A DNA stretch of 64,000 bases from NCBI GenBank assembly GCA_016927855.1, contig JAFGLV010000021.1, forward strand, positions 1 through 64,000. Direction: 5' to 3'. This document shows, in pieces, positions 35,641-45,247 of this stretch. Position 1 is the first letter of the stretch, and every line of letters starts with the position of its first letter. The stretch comes from Sedimentisphaerales bacterium (GTDB taxonomy: Bacteria; Planctomycetota; Phycisphaerae; Sedimentisphaerales; Anaerobacaceae). Made by a program: the position numbers and the translations under genes. The notes below the pieces were generated by a model. It was not told where the DNA came from. It worked only from the letters and a program-made list of their open reading frames with translations, and did no database searches.

Positions 35641-37854
35641 CTATCGGGTCTGCCTGTCCTCGACCCGCTGGACGACCGCCTCCCATTCGTCGAGGGCGAA
35701 CCCTTCCGCACGAACGACGTGATCTCCGTCGGTCAGGACCAGCCAAGGCAGCGCCTTGACGCCCCACGCCTGCCGAACGGCTTCGACGTCGCCGGCGATT
35801 GTCCCGATGGGCAGCCCGATTTCGTTCTGGTCGAGCCACCGGCGCAGCGCCTCGTCATCCGTGGGCGACACGTGGACCGCAACCAGTGTGACGTTCCTGT
35901 CGCGCAATCGGTCCGCTTGTTGAGCGAGCTGCAGCAGGCAATTCCGCGCGGGCCGCTGCTGCATGTCCCAGAAGCAGACCAGAATCATCTTGCCTTCCGC
36001 CTGCTCGGGACGAAAGTCGATGTCGATCCCGTCGAACGAGACTCTCGTGGGTTCCTGTTTCACCAGCGGAATCAGAACGAGTTGATCGTGGTAGTACTTG
36101 TCCGGCCAGTCCCGCTCGCTGCGACTGCCCTTGGCGTCCATCAGGAAGTACTCCATGCCCGGAATGATCCCATCGACCTTGAGACAACCTTCGGCATCGG
36201 TTGCGCCGCGCAGATCGTCGGCACGCGGTATGTGGTTGCCCCACATCCTCGGCGAGACCGTGATCTCCATATTCGCGCACGGATTACCCCGCCGGTCCGT
36301 GAGCGGCAGTTCGGCCGTCTGTCCGGCGCGCATGACCAGCGGCGCTGACAGCACGGTCGGGGCCATCACCGAATCGATCGTCTCCGCCAGGATATACTGG
36401 GAGTCCTTGGTCCGGCCATAGATGAAGAGCCTCAGCTCCTCAGGAACCTCGGTCAATTCAAAAGTGCCGTCGGGGTTGGTCGCGGTATAGGCACCGCCGG
36501 CTCCCGACCAGGTCGAGGTGTTGTAGAAAGCTGAATTCGTGGTGAAGAGCTTGACCTCAGCGGCGGGAGTGCCGTCGGGAAGCTGCACCTGGCCGCGCAC
36601 GCTCGTCAGGCGGCCGGCAACGTCAGGCGCTCTGAGCGTGACCGTCATCTCGTCGCCTTGGGCCTGGAACTGCATACTGCGCTGGTCGTCGTCCCTGAGC
36701 GTGTAGACACCTTCGGGCGGCGAGGTGAAGAACAGCGAAACGCGACCAGGCAATACTCGGAAGGTCAACACGCCGTTCGCGTCGGACCTACCGTCGATGC
36801 GAGCGAGTTCGTTCGATCCCTGAATTCGCGCCCCGGCCAGGGGTCGGCCGGTACTCGTCTGCACCACCCTGCACTTGACGAGCGTGCCGCGACAGGCCTC
36901 GATGGCAAAGTCTTCCACAACTTCGCCGGGCTCGAACTGGTCTTGCGTCTCCGCCGCGACGTAGTCGTCGTGCTCCATCGTGATGATATAGATACCGCTG
37001 CCGCCGACCGGCTGACCCCAGGGACTCATGTCCCAGCCTTCGGCCGGGATATCTTCGAGTCGGAACCGACCCAGCGCATCGGTTTGAGCCAGGAAGAACT
37101 GCCAGAGACCCCAGTTGGTGTGGAACCGGACAACCGCGTCCTTGACCGGCTGGCCTTCCTCATTCCGCACGCTGCCCGCGACCGTGGCGCCCTTGTTCAG
37201 GCGAATCGTATGGCTGGCGGAGAAAGTAAGCCCCTGCGCATAGCCTTTGAGGTCCGCGTGGAAACTGCAGCGCGTTCGAGGCAAGTTGGTGACAACCGCT
37301 TTGCCGTCGGCGCCGGTGGTGCCGCCGACGAGTCCCGGATCGGTCGATACGAAAAAGGTCTCGCGAAAGAGCGCCTCCGAGCCCGCCGGGTCGCCCAGCG
37401 CATAGGGCCAGACCCGCACACCGGCCAGGGGGTTGCCTTCGTGGTCCGTCACCGTCACAGTCTGCGACTGAGGTTCGGTCAGTACCAGTTCGTAGCTGGG
37501 TTTCTCCTGCCCCCTGGCAATACTGCACCACGCCAAAGCGCAGTCGGGATGGACCGCCAGGAGGATGTAGGTATCGCGCCCATAGGCGTATTCGGAGGGC
37601 CCGCAATAGCGCACTGGCTGCGGGAAGGCGAACGACCCATCGAGACCCGTGGTGGTCTCCTGTGCCACGCGATTGCCCAGACGCCACCGGCTGCAATTGT
37701 GATACAGCGCCACCCTCGCGTTCGGGATCGGCTTGCCCTCTCGATCGACGACGGTCCCCTTGCAGACCATCGGTTCCGCCTGCTGGGCCAAGCTCCCATT
37801 GCCTACACAAGCAAGCAGGACAACGACCACGTGCAGAATTCTGCGCATGTACAT
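35641..37854 (-). CDS. Array locus 12: CarboxypepD_reg repeat protein with QRPA Trx-like domain
   Basis: The product is 737 residues with a signal peptide (MRRILHVVVVLLACVGNG). The repeats are more diverged than in loci 13-15 (CKGTVVDREGKPIPNARVAL, VTVTDHEGNPLAGVRVWPYA, VAGSVRNEEGQPVKDAVVRF, VRGQVQLPDGTPAAEVKLFT). The C-terminal motif is CFWDMQQRPARNCL, with Ala for Ser, followed by KALPWLVLTDGDH. Two ATGs lie two codons apart at the start, and GGAG fits the first. Gaps of 21 bp before and 73 bp after keep it in the array. Confidence 0.9.
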   Translation of the reverse strand: MYMRRILHVVVVLLACVGNGSLAQQAEPMVCKGTVVDREGKPIPNARVALYHNCSRWRLGNRVAQETTTGLDGSFAFPQPVRYCGPSEYAYGRDTYILLAVHPDCALAWCSIARGQEKPSYELVLTEPQSQTVTVTDHEGNPLAGVRVWPYALGDPAGSEALFRETFFVSTDPGLVGGTTGADGKAVVTNLPRTRCSFHADLKGYAQGLTFSASHTIRLNKGATVAGSVRNEEGQPVKDAVVRFHTNWGLWQFFLAQTDALGRFRLEDIPAEGWDMSPWGQPVGGSGIYIITMEHDDYVAAETQDQFEPGEVVEDFAIEACRGTLVKCRVVQTSTGRPLAGARIQGSNELARIDGRSDANGVLTFRVLPGRVSLFFTSPPEGVYTLRDDDQRSMQFQAQGDEMTVTLRAPDVAGRLTSVRGQVQLPDGTPAAEVKLFTTNSAFYNTSTWSGAGGAYTATNPDGTFELTEVPEELRLFIYGRTKDSQYILAETIDSVMAPTVLSAPLVMRAGQTAELPLTDRRGNPCANMEITVSPRMWGNHIPRADDLRGATDAEGCLKVDGIIPGMEYFLMDAKGSRSERDWPDKYYHDQLVLIPLVKQEPTRVSFDGIDIDFRPEQAEGKMILVCFWDMQQRPARNCLLQLAQQADRLRDRNVTLVAVHVSPTDDEALRRWLDQNEIGLPIGTIAGDVEAVRQAWGVKALPWLVLTDGDHVVRAEGFALDEWEAVVQRVEDRQTR

Positions 37855-37875
37855 ATCTCGTCTCCACTGAATCCA

Positions 37876-40632
37876 TTATTGCGTGAGTTTCTCACCCAGT
37901 TCACCTAACGAAAACCCCTCCGCCACCACTGCATGATCGCGATTCGTCAGCACCAGCCAGGGCAGTGACTGGATGCCCCAAGCCGAGCGCGTTCTCTGCT
38001 CGTCGCCTGGGATCGCTCCAACGCGGAATGGAATGTTGTTGTCGCTGACCCATTCGTCCAGCGCGGCTTGATCCGCCTCAGAGGTGTGGATGGCGATCAC
38101 GGCCACGCCTTTCTCACGCAGTGATTCGGCCTGACCAGTCAGTTGCAGCAGTGTGTTTCGCGAGGGCCGCTGCTGCATGTCGAAGAAGCAGATCAAGAGT
38201 GGCTTTCCGCTCGACTCGTCCAGTGAAGCCTCGGGCAAGAAAGGCGACAAGTCCGGCACGGGCCTGCCGACCAGATAGGGACTACTGACGCGTCCACCCA
38301 ACATCGGCAGCGTCAGCAGACCAAGGTCGAGCGCGTCATCACTACGACCGCCCGGCATCTCGGGGACTGTGAACGGATGGACCAGCGAGCCGAGCAACTC
38401 TCCGCGGAAGCCGCGAGGCGTGGTGGCTGGCGTGTAGACGGAAAAATGCAGACAATAATCTCCGGCTGGCACATCGTCGGCGCGGAGGCTGCCGTCTCGC
38501 TCAACGGTCGCCCTCAGGAGCCGGTAGGTGCTTTGCGGTGACTGACTCCTTACCGAGCACTCCACGGTCGTCCAGTCGATCTTGTCCCTAACGGGATCCG
38601 GAATGGCCACCCTGCCGACGACGGGACGTCCCATCCCTCCAACCGTCACGGTAGTCGTTTGCCCGGACTTGATCTCTATCGGGCTGCTGTGTGTATAGGC
38701 GCTCATGCGGTCGCTGATTCTGACCTCGCGGCTAATGCGGGCCTGGCCGGCCGGCACACGATCCAGCACAAAACCGCCGTCCTTGTCGCCGACGGCACTG
38801 CAGTCGAACGCGACTCTCGGACCGGTTGTCTCCGACGGCCTGTCAAACGAGACCCGAACCGTCTCGCCGACACCCGGCTGGCTGCCGATCATGACCTTGC
38901 CCTCGATCCGACCCCAGGGTTGCAGCGTCACATCGGGCGACGCCTTGAGGTCCTCCTCGCTGACCTGGGCATAGCCTGCATCGCTGATCGCAACGAGGCA
39001 GTATGGGTCTGCCTGGGGTGGAAAGGAGAATCGTCCTGCCTCGCCGGTTTGCACCGATATCGTATCGCGAGCCTGCAAGTTGCGGCCGTTGCTGATATAG
39101 AGGGCCCGCGAAGGTGTACACAGGATCACCTCGGTATCGACCGCCGGCCGGCCGTCGGGCTGGCGGACCGTCCCGCTAAGCCCGCGGCCCTTCTTCAGCG
39201 AGAAGTCATAGGTCACCTGGCCTTCGGTGTCTTCAAATCGACGGGAGACACCTGGCAGATAACCCTCGGCCTCCACCAGGATCAGATGCGCCAGGCGCGG
39301 CTCGCTGAAAGTCATTTCGAAGGCGCCGTCGGCACAAGGCGTGCCCGAGCGGCGCTGCCAGGAGACGGCCTGGCCGTTGCCCCAGTCGATTCCGGGGTAG
39401 GTCGTGAAGGCGGGGATCGGGACACCTGTCTCTTCGTCCACGACGCGCCCCTTGACCCGTAGTACCGGATGCATCGTGATGGTGTACTCCTGCTCGGAGG
39501 CCGTCAGACCGTGCCGGCGGACGCTCATATAATCTCGTTTGCCCATGTCGATCAGCACTTCGTCGGACGGCGCCTCGTCCCACTGGAATCGCCCGTCGGC
39601 ATCGGTATCCACGCGCCAGCGCAGGGAGCGATGGCCGCGCCATTTGTCGGCCGCTACGAATGCCCCGGCGATGGGGTCGCCCTGCGGGTCGACCACGCGC
39701 CCGCGCAGCGTGCGTCCACGCGCCAGGCGAAACTCGACAGGCTCAAGGTCTTTGTTCACCGCGATCTGCTTCAAGTCGGGTGCATAGCCGCTGGCCTGGA
39801 CAGTCAGGATCATTTGTGTCGGCTCAGCGTTGGCGAACTTGAAACGCCCCTCAGCATCGGTGGTGGTGCTCGGATAGTGTGTGCCGAAGCGATCGGACCC
39901 CTGGGCGACGGTGGCGTCCGCGATGGGCCGGCCGTCGGCGTCGAGCACGCGCCCAGTGACAGTGACACCTTTCTTCATGATCATCACGCCGGTCAGGTCG
40001 CGCAGCTTCTCCAGCGGCGGTTTGGGCGTGCTGCCAAACATCTCGTCGCTGACATAGTCCGGATGAGCCAGGCGGATCCAGATCTCGTTGAGCTTGGCCG
40101 GCATGATATCGCACCGCCAGCAACCCCGGGCATCGGTCGTCACGGGATGGTCGTAGATAGAGATTCGCTCGATCTGCCCGCTGGCACTGTCGGACGGCAC
40201 CAGCAGATAGACGGTGGCGCCTTCGATCGGCTCGCCCTGCTCGTTCTGGATGATGCCGCCGATGGTTGTGCCTGGCTCCATCGCCAGGGTATATTTGTCC
40301 GGCAGGGTCACCGACGGTTCGGTCAGACGCCATGCGGCCTGCACCGGCACCAAGCCCTCCTTGCTGGCGCGCACACTGAGATACTCCGGCGGCTCGGGGC
40401 CATATTCAATCCGGAATTGCCCCTGCTCGTTCGTGATCTCACTGCTGGTCTCGTTGCCGATGCGAATTTGCAGGTTCACGCCGGCCAGAGGTTCGCGCGT
40501 TTCACGGCTGACGACCCGAAACGTCAGCGTGCGATTCGATCCGGCCGCTCCCCCGGCGCCTGCGAGCGCCGTCTCCGCTGCCATGAACACTGTCATAATC
40601 GAGACCATCAACTCAAGCCATGTACTTTTCAT
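37876..40632 (-). CDS. Array locus 11: CarboxypepD_reg repeat protein with QRPS Trx-like domain
   Basis: The 918-residue product has a signal peptide (about 1-24, ending TALA). Seven or more repeats follow, for example FRVVSRETREPLAGVNLQIR, IGGIIQNEQGEPIEGATVYL, VTGRVLDADGRPIADATVAQ, LRGRVVDPQGDPIAGAFVAA and VKGRVVDEETGVPIPAFTTY. The middle resembles locus 21 (PDYVSDEMFG and YLSVRASKEGLVP contexts). The C-terminal domain has CFFDMQQRPSRNTL and QSLPWLVLTNRDH. AAAGGG sits seven bases before the ATG. Confidence 0.91.
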   Translation of the reverse strand: MKSTWLELMVSIMTVFMAAETALAGAGGAAGSNRTLTFRVVSRETREPLAGVNLQIRIGNETSSEITNEQGQFRIEYGPEPPEYLSVRASKEGLVPVQAAWRLTEPSVTLPDKYTLAMEPGTTIGGIIQNEQGEPIEGATVYLLVPSDSASGQIERISIYDHPVTTDARGCWRCDIMPAKLNEIWIRLAHPDYVSDEMFGSTPKPPLEKLRDLTGVMIMKKGVTVTGRVLDADGRPIADATVAQGSDRFGTHYPSTTTDAEGRFKFANAEPTQMILTVQASGYAPDLKQIAVNKDLEPVEFRLARGRTLRGRVVDPQGDPIAGAFVAADKWRGHRSLRWRVDTDADGRFQWDEAPSDEVLIDMGKRDYMSVRRHGLTASEQEYTITMHPVLRVKGRVVDEETGVPIPAFTTYPGIDWGNGQAVSWQRRSGTPCADGAFEMTFSEPRLAHLILVEAEGYLPGVSRRFEDTEGQVTYDFSLKKGRGLSGTVRQPDGRPAVDTEVILCTPSRALYISNGRNLQARDTISVQTGEAGRFSFPPQADPYCLVAISDAGYAQVSEEDLKASPDVTLQPWGRIEGKVMIGSQPGVGETVRVSFDRPSETTGPRVAFDCSAVGDKDGGFVLDRVPAGQARISREVRISDRMSAYTHSSPIEIKSGQTTTVTVGGMGRPVVGRVAIPDPVRDKIDWTTVECSVRSQSPQSTYRLLRATVERDGSLRADDVPAGDYCLHFSVYTPATTPRGFRGELLGSLVHPFTVPEMPGGRSDDALDLGLLTLPMLGGRVSSPYLVGRPVPDLSPFLPEASLDESSGKPLLICFFDMQQRPSRNTLLQLTGQAESLREKGVAVIAIHTSEADQAALDEWVSDNNIPFRVGAIPGDEQRTRSAWGIQSLPWLVLTNRDHAVVAEGFSLGELGEKLTQ

Positions 40633-40653
40633 GCCGCTGCCCTTTCCTATCCG

Positions 40654-43200
40654 CTATTGGGTCACCGCGAGACTCTCAATGCGCGCATTCAACTCGTCGT
40701 ATCTGAAACCTTGGGCACGCACCACGTGGTCTTTGTCGGTCAGGACCAGCCAGGGCAGGGACTCGACACCCCAGGCGTAGCGCTGCCGGTCGAGATCCCC
40801 TGGGAGGACGTGCGCCTTGAAGGGCAGCTTCTGCTCGGCCAGCCACCGGTCCAGGTCGGCGCGATCGATGCTGACGGTCTGCGCCAGCACCACCTCGATC
40901 TCCTTTTCGCGCAGTGCGCCCACGCGCTGAGCTAACTCATGGACCATCCGCCGCGACGGACGCTGCTGCTGGTCCATGAAGAGAATCAGCAGGGGTCTGC
41001 CTGCGACGTCTTCCGGCACGAGAGACTTCAGTCCCTCGACCTCATCGAGGCGTTTGCCGATCAGACTCACGTATGCCGGCGGTCTTTGGGCAATGGAGGT
41101 GCCTGCACTGCTTATCCTGAGCATGCCGGACGTCCCGGGCTGCAAGACGATCTTCACGTCCTGTTGGCCGGCCTCGACACTGGCACGACCATACAGAGGG
41201 CTGTTGCTAAAGCCCGCCTGGAGGCGAACGGGGCCCCGGCAGATACGCTCGAAACGGAAGCGGCCGTTTCCGTCGGTCGCGGTTCGCCTGTCGGGCTGGG
41301 TGATCTCGCGCGAGCCGCCGTGCAGGAAAACCGGGACGTTGGGCACCGGCGCGTCGTTGGCATCCACCGCGATCCCGGCCAGCGATTCGTTGGCCGCAAT
41401 CAACACGATCGCGCCCAAGTCGGTCACCGCTTCCGGTCTGTTGGGCACCTCGATTTCCACGTATGACTTCGGACCATAGCCGGCAGCATCGGCACTCAGT
41501 CTGCACGTCGTCGCTTCGTCCGGCGGCAATATACCTGCAAGGGAGAAGGCGCCGCGAGCATCGCACAGCGTCTCTATCGTGATGCTGGACACCGCGCCGC
41601 TAGGCTGAACCATCACCGCCACGCGCGCGGCGGGAATCCCGATCCCCTCCTCGTTGGTGACGGTCCCCTTGACCGTCACACCCGGGCCGAGTCTGATCTG
41701 CACCGGCTCATCCGCAGCGTCAACGTCCGCCAAGCCGACCCAATCTCGCTCTTCGCAGCAGGCGGTCACATGCCATCCTCTTGGGTCCGCGTCGCCGCAG
41801 GGAGCCTCGAAGCGACCCTGCGCGTCGGCGCTAAGCTCGTCGCCTATGTTGGAGATGATCCGACTGCCGGTGCTGAGGGGATGCATGCTGACGGTGGCCC
41901 CAGGCACTGGTTTGCCTTCCGGGTCCACCACCATCCCGCGCAGCTTGGTGGCCGGCTCCAAGTCCACGTCCAGCCGGGTCGTCTCTCCCCGTTCAACCAC
42001 AAACGCCTCGCTGGGGCCTCGCAACCCCCAACTGCGGTATTCATCATTCGGGCTGATACCTGACGAGATCAAGGCGCGCGCCTGGCCAGGGCGCAGACGC
42101 ACACGCGCGATACCCTTGCTGTCAGTGCGTGGCAGATCGGAGAGGGACAGACCACCCAGGGACACCACGACCCCGCCCACGGGTTCCCGCGTCTGCGCGT
42201 TGCGAACGAGTAGCTCGACCAAGCCGCCTCTATCCACTTCGAACGTCACGTCATCGGCGGCATGGTCGGGTCCAAGCAGGACTCCGATGGGCTCGGCCAC
42301 CCACTTCGCCAGTTCACTCTGGGGCCGCACGAGATCGATCTGGTGGTCACCGTCCGGGACGCCTGGGAATGAGAACCGCCCATCGGCATCCGAACGGACC
42401 TTGTACGGCAGGTACAGGTCCTTGATATCCTCCCTCTGGCCGCGCTCGCGCGGACGAGAAATCTCCAGCTCCACGCCGGCAACCGGCGCGCCGGTGCCCT
42501 GCTCCACGACACGGCCGCGAACCAGTCGCTCGTTGTGCAGTGTGAGCATGACGTCAGAACGGCCCACAGGATAGCCAAAGCCATTCAGATAATTCGTCGT
42601 GAATACGTACGCGCAAGGACGGTCCTGGGCCTGGACCCAGAAATCACAACTCATATCTGCAGAGAACCCATCGAACCGGAAGCAGCCATCCGCGTCGGTC
42701 TGAGTCGAGAGCCAGGCCTCGGGCTGCGAGATCGGGCTCTGGCTCAATCGCGACAGATAGGCTGACGTCGGCACCGCGCGCAGCTTCGCCTGCGCCACGG
42801 CCCGGCCCGATATATCCAGCACCTTGCCTGAGATCGACGCCGGCTGCTCCATGACCAACTGGAAACGAACGCGGTCGGCGTTGCTCGCCTGTAGCGGCGC
42901 CCGATCCCAGGCCAGCGCCAGGCCCGCTTTCCTGACGACGACGAACACATTGCGCATGGACTCGATCTGCGCCTGGACCTCGAACAGACCCTGTGCGTCC
43001 GTTCGCCCGATAGGCGCACAGATTCTGGCACACTGGAGCTCGGTGGCCGTATCTTGACCGTTTTCCACGACCGCTACCTCCGCCTGAACCGCCGGTCGGG
43101 CGAGGTAGTCAACCACCCTTCCCGTGACCATGACTGTCCGGCCAAAGCACGCACCAGTCCAAAGCAAAGTGGCACAACTGACCACAATCGTTCTCCGCAT
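40654..43200 (-). CDS. Array locus 10: type II subclass member with degenerate Trx-like domain
   Basis: The product is 848 residues with a signal peptide (about 1-20). The N-terminal half follows the plan shared with loci 1-5: VTGRVVDYLARPAVQAEVAV, then VVRKAGLALAWDRAPLQASN, RLSQSPISQPEAWLSTQTDA, RFDGFSADMSCDFWVQA and YPVGRSDVMLTLHNERLVRG. The last domain is one of two that lost the Cys: LFMDQQQRPSRRMV. The loop ESLPWLVLTDKDH is intact. The segment between them (FKAHVLPGDLDRQRYAWGV) also departs from the usual FPVG pattern, so this copy is drifting. Confidence 0.9.
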   Translation of the reverse strand: MRRTIVVSCATLLWTGACFGRTVMVTGRVVDYLARPAVQAEVAVVENGQDTATELQCARICAPIGRTDAQGLFEVQAQIESMRNVFVVVRKAGLALAWDRAPLQASNADRVRFQLVMEQPASISGKVLDISGRAVAQAKLRAVPTSAYLSRLSQSPISQPEAWLSTQTDADGCFRFDGFSADMSCDFWVQAQDRPCAYVFTTNYLNGFGYPVGRSDVMLTLHNERLVRGRVVEQGTGAPVAGVELEISRPRERGQREDIKDLYLPYKVRSDADGRFSFPGVPDGDHQIDLVRPQSELAKWVAEPIGVLLGPDHAADDVTFEVDRGGLVELLVRNAQTREPVGGVVVSLGGLSLSDLPRTDSKGIARVRLRPGQARALISSGISPNDEYRSWGLRGPSEAFVVERGETTRLDVDLEPATKLRGMVVDPEGKPVPGATVSMHPLSTGSRIISNIGDELSADAQGRFEAPCGDADPRGWHVTACCEERDWVGLADVDAADEPVQIRLGPGVTVKGTVTNEEGIGIPAARVAVMVQPSGAVSSITIETLCDARGAFSLAGILPPDEATTCRLSADAAGYGPKSYVEIEVPNRPEAVTDLGAIVLIAANESLAGIAVDANDAPVPNVPVFLHGGSREITQPDRRTATDGNGRFRFERICRGPVRLQAGFSNSPLYGRASVEAGQQDVKIVLQPGTSGMLRISSAGTSIAQRPPAYVSLIGKRLDEVEGLKSLVPEDVAGRPLLILFMDQQQRPSRRMVHELAQRVGALREKEIEVVLAQTVSIDRADLDRWLAEQKLPFKAHVLPGDLDRQRYAWGVESLPWLVLTDKDHVVRAQGFRYDELNARIESLAVTQ

Positions 43201-43240
43201 GGCACGCCGTCCTTTCTCTTCTCCAAGTAGACCTGTCCGT

Positions 43241-45175
43241 CTATGGCAGTCTCATCTGCGCCAAATGCGCGCCCAGTTCCTCAACCGAAAACCCTTCTGC
43301 CACCACGGCATGTTCCGCATCCGTCAGGATCAGCCAGGGCAGCGACTGAACGTTCCAGTTGAAGCGAGCTTCGTCTCGATCGGTGGTCATCTGTCTCATC
43401 AAGGACACAGGCAGATCGTCAGCCCATGCTTGCAGCGCGTTTACATCCGCCGAGGACACATCCACAGCCACGACGGCCACATCCGCGACAGCCAGCGTCT
43501 CGACCTGGCGCGCCAACTGTGACACGCCGCGACGACCAAGACGCTGCTCGTAATCGAAGAAACACACCAGGACTCGCTTGTTGACGAGCGGTTCCGTCTC
43601 GACCGAGATACCGAGCGTCTCCCAGGCCGGCAAGGGCTTGCCCTTGAGCGGGGTCGCGTCCTCCAGCTTGGGTTTGACAACCAGTTCGATGTCCACCGTC
43701 TCGGCGTCGTCAAAGAAGCCAACCGTCTGCGTGAGCCCCAGGCTGCTTACCTCCCAGATGCGAGTACTCTGCTCGCCGGTGTATCGATCGGAGCGGTACA
43801 GCCTGCGCAGGTGCTCGAATCGAAATCGTCCCTGCGCATCGGTCTTGGTGGTTCGGTCCTGGTCGAAGCCCAAGTGAGAATAGGATGCTCGACTCGTCTG
43901 GGCGATCCTGACCTCGGTATCGGCAACAGGGACTTTCTGGCCGTTTTGCAGACGTACCAGACGACCGGTCACGGTGCCGCCTTCCGGCAGGATCACTTCG
44001 TAGTCTTTCGTTCCCATGGGCAGATCGTACACCATGAGTGCGGCCTGATGCACCGGGGAAAAGAGCAGACAGTAGGCCGCATCTTCTTCCACCTCAATAA
44101 TGAAACGCCCTTCTCGATCGGTAATGTCACCCAGGGTGTTGTAGTTGGAATAGGTCCAGGAGAATCTCCCCGGTTCGCGTTCGCGGCGAATGGCGTTGAC
44201 GTTGACCGGCACACCGGCTACAGGTTGGCCTGATTCGTCCACGGCGCGCCCGGCCACGAACTTGCCGGTAGTCAGGATCTCATCGGCCGGCTTGGAGCGT
44301 ATGTATCGATGGGCCGACCGGCGTCCCGGAGTCACAACCAGTCGTACATCCATCGTACCAGCCATGGTCGTGGCGCGGCAGGACACTTCCCGCTCGTCCA
44401 AACGCCCTTCGGCCATGAATCCGACGGCTCCCTCACAGACATTGAGCGTGAAACGCCCCTCGTCATCGGTGGTCGTCTGGCCATCAGGTTGCCCCTCGCC
44501 GTAGATACGCAGCCGGATGCCTTCAAGAGGCCTGCCTTCCGAATCCACCACCTGACCCGAAACGATCCGATTCGCTGCGGCCAGCGTCATCCGACCCACG
44601 TCGAGGCGACGATCGACAGTCTCCGAGGCATCGACACTCAGATTCGTCCGGCCGTATCCCTCGGCTGTAACCGCCAACGAATAGCGACTCCCCGTCGGCA
44701 GGGCCGTGATCTCGAATCGCCCTTGAGCGTCAGTCGCCGGCTGTGGGCCGGATGGGTCCATGGTCGTTCCCCAACTTGTCATCCAGTACGTCACACGGAT
44801 CTGCGCATTGGCGATACCTCGATCGTTCGCATCCGCGACGCGGCCGGCAATGGTCAACGCGGGTCTCAAGACCAAATCCTGAGTGTCGCTTTCCGGATTC
44901 ACAGGCAACGCGACAGCCAGATTCCGTAAGCGATCCTGGGCGACGATGTGAATGGCCGGACCGTCTTCGCCCAGAAACCGGGGATTATAGGCGATCGTGT
45001 ACGAACCATCCTGATCTGTCTTCACGACCTCCCGGCCGCCCAGAACCACCTGAATCTTGACGCCTTCCAATGGCACTCCATTGGGGTCACGTACGGTCCC
45101 GTGAATCTCTTCCAGAGCCTGGGCCGTGACACTCATCACCAGGAACACATAAACGCACCATACGTTGACCTTCAT
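43241..45175 (-). CDS. Array locus 9: CarboxypepD_reg protein with diverged Trx-like domain (QRLG)
   Basis: The product is 644 residues from the ATG at 45175, supported by AAGGAAGG three bases upstream and by the signal peptide (MKVNVWCVYVFLVMSVTAQA). The architecture parallels locus 15: IHGTVRDPNGVPLEGVKIQV, RNLAVALPVNPESDTQDLVL, ILTTGKFVAGRAVDESGQPV and RASYSHLGFDQDRTTKTDAQ. In the C-terminal domain the motif is CFFDYEQRLGRRGV: Pro and Ser of QRPS are replaced, although QSLPWLILTDAEH is kept. That makes it the most altered motif in the array. Confidence 0.9.
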   Translation of the reverse strand: MKVNVWCVYVFLVMSVTAQALEEIHGTVRDPNGVPLEGVKIQVVLGGREVVKTDQDGSYTIAYNPRFLGEDGPAIHIVAQDRLRNLAVALPVNPESDTQDLVLRPALTIAGRVADANDRGIANAQIRVTYWMTSWGTTMDPSGPQPATDAQGRFEITALPTGSRYSLAVTAEGYGRTNLSVDASETVDRRLDVGRMTLAAANRIVSGQVVDSEGRPLEGIRLRIYGEGQPDGQTTTDDEGRFTLNVCEGAVGFMAEGRLDEREVSCRATTMAGTMDVRLVVTPGRRSAHRYIRSKPADEILTTGKFVAGRAVDESGQPVAGVPVNVNAIRREREPGRFSWTYSNYNTLGDITDREGRFIIEVEEDAAYCLLFSPVHQAALMVYDLPMGTKDYEVILPEGGTVTGRLVRLQNGQKVPVADTEVRIAQTSRASYSHLGFDQDRTTKTDAQGRFRFEHLRRLYRSDRYTGEQSTRIWEVSSLGLTQTVGFFDDAETVDIELVVKPKLEDATPLKGKPLPAWETLGISVETEPLVNKRVLVCFFDYEQRLGRRGVSQLARQVETLAVADVAVVAVDVSSADVNALQAWADDLPVSLMRQMTTDRDEARFNWNVQSLPWLILTDAEHAVVAEGFSVEELGAHLAQMRLP

Positions 45176-45247
45176 CGCACCTTCCTTTCCCCAGACAGCC
45201 AATCGGTCTTCGCCGACGGCCAGTGGTCTTGAGTTGTCAATTGCATG